From assembly GCF_038051985.1 (NCBI RefSeq), contig NZ_CP150291.1, positions 3,286,001-3,350,000 on the forward strand: a DNA stretch of 64,000 nucleotides, written 5' to 3'. Both the position numbers and the translations under genes were made by a program. Source of the stretch: Solibacillus sp. FSL H8-0523 (lineage in GTDB: Bacteria; Bacillota; Bacilli; Bacillales_A; Planococcaceae). Under the pieces are notes generated by a model. The model was given only the letters and a program-made list of their open reading frames with translations. It searched no databases and had not been told where the DNA came from. Positions 37,284-45,595 of the stretch are shown piece by piece. The first letter of the stretch is position 1, and every line of letters starts with the position of its first letter.

Positions 37284-38498
37284 TTACCAAACGTTTTCTT
37301 TATACTTCTTGTAATAATTCACCTGGCGCATGAACATGTAGAACTTACGCTTGCAGTGCTTGTCTTGTTTATAAAATAACGGATTGACCATTTTCTTTTC
37401 TTTTAATAAACGGGCAATATCCGCTTTTACAACTGGATCAGCCACGAATTTTTTCAGTACGATTTTTGGCACAACAGAAAACAGCATATCACCTTTTAAG
37501 TACGTGCATGGCTTTTCCTTGCCGTAAATTAAATCATCGACAAAATAACGTGCCATATTGTGCCCCAGTGCCGTTACGTAATAGCTTGAACGACCTTGGC
37601 GAATGTTAACTTCGAATACTTTAAACTTGCCATCGCGTTCATCGTATTTTAAATCGAAGTTCCCGAAACCACGATAATTTAACGCCTCTAAAAAGCCGCG
37701 CAGTTTTGTCATCATTTCTTCGTCATAACGAGTGATTAACGCCGTATAGTTTCCAATCGCCGTTTTCGTATGCTCTTGTAGTACGACCTGTGCATATGAC
37801 ACAAGCTGTGTTTCGCCTTTTGAGCTTACATAGACAACCGAATCCCACATCGCTGTATCTTCACCAGGAATGTAGTCTTGGATAATTAATGTGTCCGCAT
37901 ATCCACTATTTTTAATCATTGTTACTACGCTGTTTAATTCCTCGATATTTTCAACTTTAAAGACTTTTGCTTGTCCTTCAAATGGATTGCGGGTGTATTC
38001 GATGCCGTTACTTGGCTTGATAATGACTGGATACATCATATCCTTTGTAAATTCGCCGTCTGTTTTACAGTTGTAAAACACCGTAGTTGGAATATCGATA
38101 TCATGCTGTTCGCATAATTTATAGAAGTTTTCTTTAAATTGTACTTCGTTCATTAAGTCTTCTTCGATGTAGTTAAACACAAAGTAGTCTTTTAAAAGAG
38201 CTCGGTTTTCAATAATTAAGCGTACATATAAATCATTCGTACCGACTAATAGTAATTTTTCGGCCGCTTCTTCATATTTTTTCGCCACGCTAATTAAAAT
38301 TTTCGCGAATTGTGCTGGATCGCCTAGTTTTTTATCGTACTCAATTGCACGTGGAATCGTACTTAAATTTGTAAATGGCAGTACGCCCTTCCCAACTAGC
38401 ACCGGATGGATTTTATATTCTTCATGGAATGAAATCGCCATGTTGTATGCATTAATATCAGTACCTACAATAATCGGTAAAAAAGGTTGTCGGCTCAT
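37284..38498 (-). CDS. ATP-grasp carboxylate-amine ligase, D-aspartate-ligase-like
   Basis: 404 aa ATP-grasp enzyme. The N-terminus FLPIIVGTDINAYNMAISFHE, the middle YPVIIKPSNGIEY (ATP-binding lysine) and GYADTLIIQDYIPGED are in order. The metal/ATP-binding end is GNFDLKYDERDGKFKVFEVNIRQGRSSYY. This layout resembles AslA, the enterococcal ligase that adds D-Asp to the lysine side chain of peptidoglycan precursors. A role in a Lys-D-Asp or Lys-D-Glu interpeptide bridge is therefore plausible. Specificity is not proven. Monocistronic. Confidence 0.8.
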   Translation of the reverse strand: MSRQPFLPIIVGTDINAYNMAISFHEEYKIHPVLVGKGVLPFTNLSTIPRAIEYDKKLGDPAQFAKILISVAKKYEEAAEKLLLVGTNDLYVRLIIENRALLKDYFVFNYIEEDLMNEVQFKENFYKLCEQHDIDIPTTVFYNCKTDGEFTKDMMYPVIIKPSNGIEYTRNPFEGQAKVFKVENIEELNSVVTMIKNSGYADTLIIQDYIPGEDTAMWDSVVYVSSKGETQLVSYAQVVLQEHTKTAIGNYTALITRYDEEMMTKLRGFLEALNYRGFGNFDLKYDERDGKFKVFEVNIRQGRSSYYVTALGHNMARYFVDDLIYGKEKPCTYLKGDMLFSVVPKIVLKKFVADPVVKADIARLLKEKKMVNPLFYKQDKHCKRKFYMFMRQVNYYKKYKENVW

Positions 38499-38662
38499 TG
38501 CGTTTAGTTCCCCTCAACATTTGTTCGTTTGTTTTTTTACCTATTTATCATACACCACTCACTCGATTTATGCTGTATTTTGCGAACTTAATTTTGACTA
38601 TTCCTAACGCAATTAATGAAACTTCTTCTATTTAGAAACGTACAAATAACTAAGAGGTGAAA

Positions 38663-39592
38663 ATGATGAACGAACAACTACAATTATTTTTCCATAATAT
38701 CGAAAAAATCCGTCTTTATTTCGGCTCCGATTCCACACCATTTGAAAAGGAATTAGCGCTTAAATTAACCGTACGTAATCATGCATTTTACTATGAGGAT
38801 TATGAAAAAGTTATTCAGCAAATTAAGGCCAATACAAAATGGTATAACAGTGCACGTACAAGCCAAAAGATTGCGCACAACTATTATGTACATTTTGCAA
38901 AAACACCAGAGCAGGTCCCTCACACGATACATATGTACAAGCAACTAACAAAACAGTTTAAGCGTAATGAACAAACGTATTTAGCAGCGATGTATTTAAA
39001 AACCGACACCGATTTAGTCAAGATGCAGCAATTGATGCAGGCACTACAACAGCAACCGAGCTTAAAATATTCTGCATTTGCACCACAAACGGTTGCCTTA
39101 CTTGCCACACGTAATCATGACGAGGCAACATTGGCACAAACCTACGAACGCTATTACAATGCCCTTATTTCTCTAGGCTACGAACGTAAAGGGGTTACAA
39201 AAAATAGCGCAGTACTCTTAACGCTCGGCACCGGAACATTTTGTGAACAAACGTTTCAACATGTACAGCAAATTTCCGCAATCATTCAAAAGTCCGATGT
39301 GAAATTGAAACCCTGTCACTACAACACAATCGCACTACTTGCTTTAGCGAAATTCGATGTCGTACAGTTCCCAGCCCTCTATGCTATTCACGATGAAATT
39401 TGTCACGTATTAAAATTAAAAAAACATGACTGCAACACGCTGTCATTAGCCGCGCAAATTTACACATCAAACGAGGCGATTGGCGATTTACCAGAATATG
39501 AGCTCGATTTTAGCGATATGCTGCACATTCATAACGACGCTTCAAGTGATGGGGATAGCGGTGGTTCTGATGGCGGCGGTGGTGGAGATTAA
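38663..39592 (+). CDS. DUF4003-family protein
   Basis: About 309 aa, mostly alpha-helical, cytoplasmic, no recognisable catalytic motif. It resembles the Bacillales DUF4003 family. It ends in a low-complexity Gly/Ser/Asp tail (SSDGDSGGSDGGGGGD). Ribosome site AAGAGGTG; ATGs at 38663 and 38666 are equally possible. Function unknown. Confidence 0.65.
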   Translation: MMNEQLQLFFHNIEKIRLYFGSDSTPFEKELALKLTVRNHAFYYEDYEKVIQQIKANTKWYNSARTSQKIAHNYYVHFAKTPEQVPHTIHMYKQLTKQFKRNEQTYLAAMYLKTDTDLVKMQQLMQALQQQPSLKYSAFAPQTVALLATRNHDEATLAQTYERYYNALISLGYERKGVTKNSAVLLTLGTGTFCEQTFQHVQQISAIIQKSDVKLKPCHYNTIALLALAKFDVVQFPALYAIHDEICHVLKLKKHDCNTLSLAAQIYTSNEAIGDLPEYELDFSDMLHIHNDASSDGDSGGSDGGGGGD

Positions 39593-39623
39593 ACATTAGA
39601 AAAACACATTTCGCGTCAACAAA

Positions 39624-39653
39624 AAGGCATGCCAAGTAACTTCGACATGCCTA
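39624..39653 (-). terminator. Terminator between DUF4003 gene and beta-helix gene
   Basis: AGGCATG / CATGCCT stem followed by TTTTTG on the minus strand. Confidence 0.65.
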
Positions 39654-39658
39654 AACTA

Positions 39659-41035
39659 TTATTTTGTTATAAAATTCTTCGGCTCACAAAGCTCGAACTT
39701 ACCAATCGTGCTTTCTGCGGCACCCTTTGTACTCCCTAATACAACAACCGCCGAATTCACCGCTGCCTTACATTTTGTAAAGGCGTTACCACCTGCATCT
39801 ATTGTACAGTTTAACGTATCAATTGCGGCTCCACCTCCGCGTGAAGAGCAGCTATCGAATGTTGAATTATGAACCAAAATCTCGGCGTCATACGTGTGGA
39901 TTGCGCCTGACATTTCTGCACGGCTTTCTTTAAATTGACAGCCACTCATCACAAGCTTAACCTTTTGGACTTTCCCTGTAATGCGGCTAAAGAAATCGCG
40001 TTTCTTCATGTGACTCGCTTCGGTTCCCGCAATATACATACTACCACCTTTACCAAGCGTTGCATTATGTTCAAAAACGCAGTTGCGTAACACGAAATGG
40101 TCGCTATTCGTAAAGTAAATCGCCCCACCGCGTTCCTCGTCAAAGCATTTTTCAAACGAGCATGTATCAAGCTCGACTTTGGCATTATTCATTTCAATAG
40201 CGCGCACATTGTTTGCCCCAAAGAAGTGAACATCCTGTAATTTCGTTAAGCCTACATTACGTAGAGACAACATCGTTTTATTGGCATCCATTGACGCGAT
40301 AAACTGTGCCCCGTCTGCCTTTAACACACCCCCGTCGACAATAATCGTCGCCTCATTGCCGAACGTTACCTTCATGCCGTTTAAATCCAGCTCCGCACCT
40401 TTACTAACAATCACTTCACCATTTAAATACGTCGCATAGCCAAGTTTTTTCTTTTGCCCACTCAGTAAGGTCATTTGCATTAAGCGCTCCTGGTATTCAA
40501 AGCCTGGTAAAAAGTATGGCAGTTCCGTTAATGGAATTGCTATATTTTGCTCAAATGCCGCTTGTACAACCTTCGTTGCTACTTCTGTATCTTTTTTTAA
40601 CATGGCTAAACGGAAGCCGCGAATGAACTGCACTTCCTCATAGCTTAGCTGCAACAGTTCCTCGAATAATACGAGTAGCTCCTGCTCTTTTTCGGTAATT
40701 TTACGATCCTGTTGTGCGTACTGATATAAATCAAGCATGAAAATATATTGATGACGCGTTTCAGTTAATAATTGTAATAAATTATGTACAGTCTGCGGAT
40801 CAGCCTCTAATGCTGCGGCAATTGCGAGCTTTTTAAAATCCGCCGGTAAATCAACTAGCGTAATTTGCTTTTTTAACGCATCCTTCGCCATCTCACTTGG
40901 ATAGCCATTGACACAAACAAGCATCGCATAACCGATTGCGTAAATTTTACGGAATTGAATCGTTTCATTTGCCAGTGGATGTTTTTCATCGAGTAGTTCG
41001 CGCTTCACCTGGCGTAAATTATCTAAAATTGACAT
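39659..41035 (-). CDS. TerB-like helical domain fused to a right-handed beta-helix
   Basis: 458 aa, no close relative recognised. Residues about 20-185 are helical and include DLYQYAQQDRKITEKEQELLVLFEE, which recalls the TerB/DjlA-type acidic helix pair. From about 205 to the end the protein is a parallel beta-helix: repeated short strands with turns such as VEVDTCSFEKC, FVLRNCVFEHN, LVMSGCQFKES, ILVHNSTFDSC, with stacking Cys, Asn and Phe. It has no signal peptide, so it is probably cytoplasmic. Beta-helices usually bind sugars or form scaffolds; I see no catalytic Asp triad. Flanked by unrelated genes. Confidence 0.6.
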   Translation of the reverse strand: MSILDNLRQVKRELLDEKHPLANETIQFRKIYAIGYAMLVCVNGYPSEMAKDALKKQITLVDLPADFKKLAIAAALEADPQTVHNLLQLLTETRHQYIFMLDLYQYAQQDRKITEKEQELLVLFEELLQLSYEEVQFIRGFRLAMLKKDTEVATKVVQAAFEQNIAIPLTELPYFLPGFEYQERLMQMTLLSGQKKKLGYATYLNGEVIVSKGAELDLNGMKVTFGNEATIIVDGGVLKADGAQFIASMDANKTMLSLRNVGLTKLQDVHFFGANNVRAIEMNNAKVELDTCSFEKCFDEERGGAIYFTNSDHFVLRNCVFEHNATLGKGGSMYIAGTEASHMKKRDFFSRITGKVQKVKLVMSGCQFKESRAEMSGAIHTYDAEILVHNSTFDSCSSRGGGAAIDTLNCTIDAGGNAFTKCKAAVNSAVVVLGSTKGAAESTIGKFELCEPKNFITK

Positions 41036-41140
41036 GTTATTCCCTCCAAAGTCGAATCACTGTAAATCTTTCTCTTTATATAACGGTTATTTTCCAATTA
41101 TTTGTACTTTATTTCCCAAGAAATAATGAATTCCGACAAA

Positions 41141-41173
41141 AAACCACATCACGTCTGTGATGTGGTTTTTGTC
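41141..41173 (-). terminator. Terminator of sstT
   Basis: Perfect stem AAACCACATCAC / GTGATGTGGTTT and an adjoining T tract on the minus strand. Confidence 0.85.
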
Positions 41174-42385
41174 TTATTCTGCTTTACGCTCTTTTGCATA
41201 TTCAGCAGCTGCTGTAAATACAACGTCTGAAGATGAGTTTAATGCTGTTTCACATGAGTCTTGAATTACACCGATGATAAAGCCAATCGCAACAACTTGC
41301 ATCGCTACATCATCTGAAATCCCGAATAAACTACATGCTAACGGAATTAATAATAGTGAACCACCGGCAACACCTGATGCACCAGCAGCTGATACTGCTG
41401 ACAGCACCATTAAAATGACCGCTGTAATAAAGTCAACTTCAATACCTAGCGTATGTGCTGTTGCCATCGTTAATACCGAAATCGTCACAGCAGCACCCGC
41501 CATGTTAATTGTCGCGCCTAATGGAATCGATACAGCGTATGTATCTTTATCCAACTTTAACTTTTCAGCTAACGCCATATTGACTGGAATGTTGGCAGCT
41601 GAGCTTCGTGTGAAGAATGCTGTAATCCCACTTTCTTTTAATGACATGAATACAAGTGGGTATGGGTTACGACGTGCCACGATAAATACCATTAATGGAT
41701 TCACAACTAATGCAACGAAGAACATTGTTCCTACTAAAATTAAAATTAAACGACCATATTCACCTAGCGCTGAAAGACCTGTTGTCGAAATGGCCTCAAA
41801 GATAATCCCCATAATCCCGAATGGTGCTAAGCTAATTACCCATTGTACTACCTTCGTTACTGCATCTGAGATGTTTGAAATGACTGATTTCGTTGTGTCG
41901 TTTGATGCTTTTAGTGCAATCCCTAGCACAATCGCCCATGCTAAAATCCCAAGATAATTTGCATTCATAATTGCAGTTACTGGGTTTGTTGTAATGTTAA
42001 ATAATAATGTTTCAAATACTTCAAAAATACCACTTGGAGGTGTAACATCCTGTGCCGCTGTTTTTAATGTTAGTGTTGTTGGGAAAATGTAGCTTACAAC
42101 TACGGCTACAAAGCCCGCTAAAAACGTACCTGCTAAATATAACGCAATAATCATTTTCATATTTGTCGCCTTACCGCCCACATGTGACGCGATGGCGTTA
42201 ATTACTAGTACAAATACCAGAATTGGTGCAACTGCTTTTAAAGCTGCGATAAATAAAGAACCTAAAATCGTAATGCCGCTTACTTGTTCTGGAATTGTTA
42301 ACGCGAGAATGGCTCCCAGCACAATACCAATAATAATGCGGTTTACTAAATTAATACTATTCCATTTGTTGAACAAACTTTTCAT
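41174..42385 (-). CDS. sstT: Serine/threonine:sodium symporter
   Basis: 403 aa membrane protein of the dicarboxylate/amino acid:cation symporter family, SstT branch. The serine-rich hairpin [23 protein letters not shown] and the [16 protein letters not shown] segment are family signatures. It takes up serine or threonine with Na+. GAGGGAA precedes the ATG. Monocistronic, with a possible attenuator in its leader. Confidence 0.92.
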   Translation of the reverse strand: MKSLFNKWNSINLVNRIIIGIVLGAILALTIPEQVSGITILGSLFIAALKAVAPILVFVLVINAIASHVGGKATNMKMIIALYLAGTFLAGFVAVVVSYIFPTTLTLKTAAQDVTPPSGIFEVFETLLFNITTNPVTAIMNANYLGILAWAIVLGIALKASNDTTKSVISNISDAVTKVVQWVISLAPFGIMGIIFEAISTTGLSALGEYGRLILILVGTMFFVALVVNPLMVFIVARRNPYPLVFMSLKESGITAFFTRSSAANIPVNMALAEKLKLDKDTYAVSIPLGATINMAGAAVTISVLTMATAHTLGIEVDFITAVILMVLSAVSAAGASGVAGGSLLLIPLACSLFGISDDVAMQVVAIGFIIGVIQDSCETALNSSSDVVFTAAAEYAKERKAE

Positions 42386-42440
42386 AATTCCCTCCGCTAT
42401 TCTAAGATGTTATTTGCTTCTTTTGTGAAGCGAGTGAAAC

Positions 42441-42478
42441 CTAAAAATCGATATGAAAACAAATTTCACATCGATTTG
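42441..42478 (-). promoter_or_regulatory. Leader hairpin upstream of sstT, possible attenuator
   Basis: Minus-strand arms AAATCGATGTGAAA / TTTCATATCGATTT, 14 bp with one mismatch, followed by TTTTTAGG. This lies about 60 nt before the sstT start and could terminate transcription in the leader. The rest of 42386-42714 is AT-rich and otherwise empty. Confidence 0.45.
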
Positions 42479-42714
42479 AAGCCTCATATAATAACACTTC
42501 ATTTTTCGTTAATTTGCTATACAACAATAATAACTTGTATTTCTAAATAACACAACTGTATTTTCCAGGAGTACATTTGATAAATTAGTTAAAATCACTT
42601 TAAAGATTGCTATACAAGTGTTTTTGGTACTAAAACCAAACAGAACCCGAACGAAATTAATTTTCACCCACCCAAAATTCCATAATACACATACAATTGT
42701 TAATAATAAAAACT

Positions 42715-43638
42715 TTACGTTCGTGTTATTTTGTAAAAAATAGAAGCTAATACTTGTTGAAATAGCATTCCAAAGACAACCGGCATAGCTACTTTTGAAG
42801 GGAAGTATGTTGTTGCGATGACAACCCCAACAGCAATATTGCGCATCCCTCCGTTAAAAATAAATGTCGCTTGATCGGCCTTGGTTTTTAAAAATAGCTT
42901 CCCAAGCACTAACGCTAGTACATAGCCTGATGCTGCTACAAGAAGTACTACCCCAATCACAAATGCGAGTTCGGCATTGATATTTTTCACATACGGTGCA
43001 ATCGCGCTACTATTTATCATGATAATGCCAAATAGAGAGCATTTCGATAGCAATGCAAATGGCTGACTAAAGCGTTGTTGTAACGTTCCCTTCGTCCATT
43101 CCCCCACAATCATCCCTAGAATCGACGGTAATACAATCATCCAAATTAAATCAAAAATAAGTGAAACCGTATCAAGTTGAATCATTTCTCCGACAACAAC
43201 ATGTAAAAGTAACGGCATTAAAATGGGTGCCAGGAGCGTATCAATTAAAATAATGGCTAAACATAATGGAAGATTCCCTTTACTAATTGTTACCCAAATA
43301 ACACTCGTAACACCTGTAGGTACAGCTACCGAAAGTAAAAAGCCGATTGTTAATAAATGATCATCAAAAATAATTTCCGCTAATGTGTACGCCCAAAGCG
43401 GCATTAAAATATGTAAAAATGCGATGACAAATAAAATGGTTCTCGGATAAGTTTTAAACACTTTAATGTCCCTAAATTTTAAGCTTAAACTGCTGATAAA
43501 CGTCATAAGTGCAAATAAAATCGGTACTAAAAATAACAAATGACTCCCTATTTGCTCCATTAGTACGCCGATCACTAAACTTACTGGCGTTAGAATCGGC
43601 ATATACCGCTGCATAAATTGATTAAGTTGTTGAACCAT
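42715..43638 (-). CDS. Bile acid:sodium symporter-family transporter
   Basis: 307 aa with nine or ten membrane segments, of the BASS/SBF superfamily. The segments ILIDTLLAPILMPLLLHV and FNGGMRNIAVGVVIATTY are conserved in YocS-like bacterial members. Substrate unknown (organic acids are common for the family). The ATG at 43638 follows GAGG at 9 nt; earlier in-frame starts to 43686 are unsupported. The 262 nt between here and the HD-GYP gene contain no further gene. Confidence 0.75.
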   Translation of the reverse strand: MVQQLNQFMQRYMPILTPVSLVIGVLMEQIGSHLLFLVPILFALMTFISSLSLKFRDIKVFKTYPRTILFVIAFLHILMPLWAYTLAEIIFDDHLLTIGFLLSVAVPTGVTSVIWVTISKGNLPLCLAIILIDTLLAPILMPLLLHVVVGEMIQLDTVSLIFDLIWMIVLPSILGMIVGEWTKGTLQQRFSQPFALLSKCSLFGIIMINSSAIAPYVKNINAELAFVIGVVLLVAASGYVLALVLGKLFLKTKADQATFIFNGGMRNIAVGVVIATTYFPSKVAMPVVFGMLFQQVLASIFYKITRT

Positions 43639-43900
43639 GACGATTGCCTCGTTTCTCAAGTTTGTTTCCATATGGCATTTTAGCATAGATTTTGTTTACC
43701 AAGATGCGGTCTACTCAACAATTTCCTCCTATTTCACTATCAAGAGGCTATGAAATAGACCCAGGTTCAAAGTAGCACAGACAAAACAATCGCACTAAAA
43801 AAATTTAGAAAAGTAAAATCAATCTGGGTTTTTTAACTTAGTTTTAACCTTCCAGAGGTAAATTAGCACACAATAGGAATTTATTAGGGAGTGTGTTAAA

Positions 43901-45586
43901 ATGCAACAAAACCTTGCAACAAATACGTACAAAACTTGCTTTACTCGCGATTTAAAACCCGGACAAATCGTTTATGAGGACGTATACGTTGAAAACCGCC
44001 GCTTACTCGCTAAAGGGCATGTTTTAACAGAACGTATCATTAGTTTGCTACGAAATCGGAATGTCCAACAAGTACTAATCGAAAGAACAGCAACGAATAT
44101 GGGTGATTCGTTGAAATCCTTTACGAAGGAAGCAACAAATCCAATCTCTACGGATATTCGCCACGATTACTTACGGGCATTAGGCCAGTTAAGCTCAGAA
44201 ACACGTTATGGTAAATTGCTAAATAATGCAGAGGATATTCAATTATTAGCGGGGTTATTTACATCTTATTTAGAAAATCCAACCGTCTATAAACTTTTAT
44301 CGAATTTAAAAAATCATGACGAAGCTACATATTTGCATTCAATTGATGTTTTTACACTGGGTACACTTTTTGCAATCTCAGAAGGCATACTTACTATTGA
44401 AGAAGTTGGCTTAGGTTTCTTGTTTCACGACATAGGTAAACTCTACACTGCGAGCGAATTACTTAAAAAGGTACAAAAATTAACCAAAAATGAATACGCT
44501 GTCATACAGTATCACGCTATGCAAGGCTATGAAATCCTACATCAACATGGCTTGGCTCATATCGCGCATTTTGCAAAATCACATCACGAGCGTGTCGATG
44601 GTTCTGGCTATCCAGAAGGCTTAGAAGCAAGTGAGCTTTCAATTGAATTACAAATTTTACAACTGGTCGATGTCTATTCAGCTTTAACAATGGATCGCCC
44701 CTATCACCCTGGTGATTGTGCAGTCATTGCCCTTGAAAAACTATTTAAAAAAGTTAGCCAGTTTAACGCAGGGTTACTGTACCGCTTCATTGATTTTGTT
44801 GGGATTTATCCTGAAAACGCGATTGTCCTATTATCAGACGGAAGTCAGGCCATTATTCAACAAGTCAATACCCTGTACCCGCTACTGCCAACAGTCAAGA
44901 TTTTCAATACTGGTAACGTGCTACATATGCCAATGGACTTTAGCCTGTCGATTCATAAGCTCATTACATTCCATGTAGATTCACCGCAAGATTTATTTAG
45001 TAAATTCTCGGATTTCTTACTGAACAATGATGTCTTGCAAATGCGTCGTTACTACGAAAAATTAAAGCAACATTATCCGCAAAATGAATGGTTTTCACAT
45101 ATTTATTTACCTGTCTTTCATGTATTTCGTGTCATTGAAAACTATGAGATGGTGCCTGAAAAGCGCTTTAAAGAAGTGAAATCTACCCTTGTCTCCTTAC
45201 TTGAAGATACATTAAAGTTATTCCGAAAAAGTGATCATGCCAAAAAGAAATTCATCCTCCTACTTGGGGATATCAAAAAGCCTGCTGTCATTAAGCTTTT
45301 CGAAGGCTTATTACACAGTCAAAATATTTACTCTTTCATTTCACCAGCAAATCAATCAAAAGAAGCCATTGAAAAACTGGTAAAACTCTGTAGCGTAGAT
45401 AGCTTAATTTTAGTTAGTGAGCAGTTCATTAATATGCCAACGTTAGATATTCAGTATTATCATCTAACCGAATTTCAGCTTGAATCTTTCATGTCTCACT
45501 ATGTATCTACTTCAATTGAACATCAACAATTAATAGATGACTTACAACGCTTTAATAAAACCGAGCACTTACTTTTTATTCAATAA
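43901..45586 (+). CDS. HD-GYP phosphodiesterase with degenerate B12-binding-like domain
   Basis: 561 aa. Residues about 15-65 are a short N-terminal domain common in HD-GYP proteins. The HD-GYP domain (about 115-300) has all main motifs: His145, HD at about 176-177 (LFHDIGKL), a HAMQGY element, and HHERVDGSGYPEG near 233-240. Cleavage of c-di-GMP is expected. The C-terminal ~230 residues look like a four-helix bundle plus a Rossmann-like fold of B12-binding proteins (FSDFLLNNDVLQMRRY, then KFILLLGDIKKPAVIKLFEGLL). The cobalamin DxHxxG motif is absent. The gene starts an operon with the giant kinase (9-15 nt gap). Confidence 0.85.
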   Translation: MQQNLATNTYKTCFTRDLKPGQIVYEDVYVENRRLLAKGHVLTERIISLLRNRNVQQVLIERTATNMGDSLKSFTKEATNPISTDIRHDYLRALGQLSSETRYGKLLNNAEDIQLLAGLFTSYLENPTVYKLLSNLKNHDEATYLHSIDVFTLGTLFAISEGILTIEEVGLGFLFHDIGKLYTASELLKKVQKLTKNEYAVIQYHAMQGYEILHQHGLAHIAHFAKSHHERVDGSGYPEGLEASELSIELQILQLVDVYSALTMDRPYHPGDCAVIALEKLFKKVSQFNAGLLYRFIDFVGIYPENAIVLLSDGSQAIIQQVNTLYPLLPTVKIFNTGNVLHMPMDFSLSIHKLITFHVDSPQDLFSKFSDFLLNNDVLQMRRYYEKLKQHYPQNEWFSHIYLPVFHVFRVIENYEMVPEKRFKEVKSTLVSLLEDTLKLFRKSDHAKKKFILLLGDIKKPAVIKLFEGLLHSQNIYSFISPANQSKEAIEKLVKLCSVDSLILVSEQFINMPTLDIQYYHLTEFQLESFMSHYVSTSIEHQQLIDDLQRFNKTEHLLFIQ

Positions 45587-45595
45587 GGAGAGCTG

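Noticed and set aside
41274-41957. 227-codon plus-strand frame opposite sstT
   Set aside because: Long because sstT is Ala/Ile-rich in the complementary codons; no ribosome site, and sstT motifs are intact.
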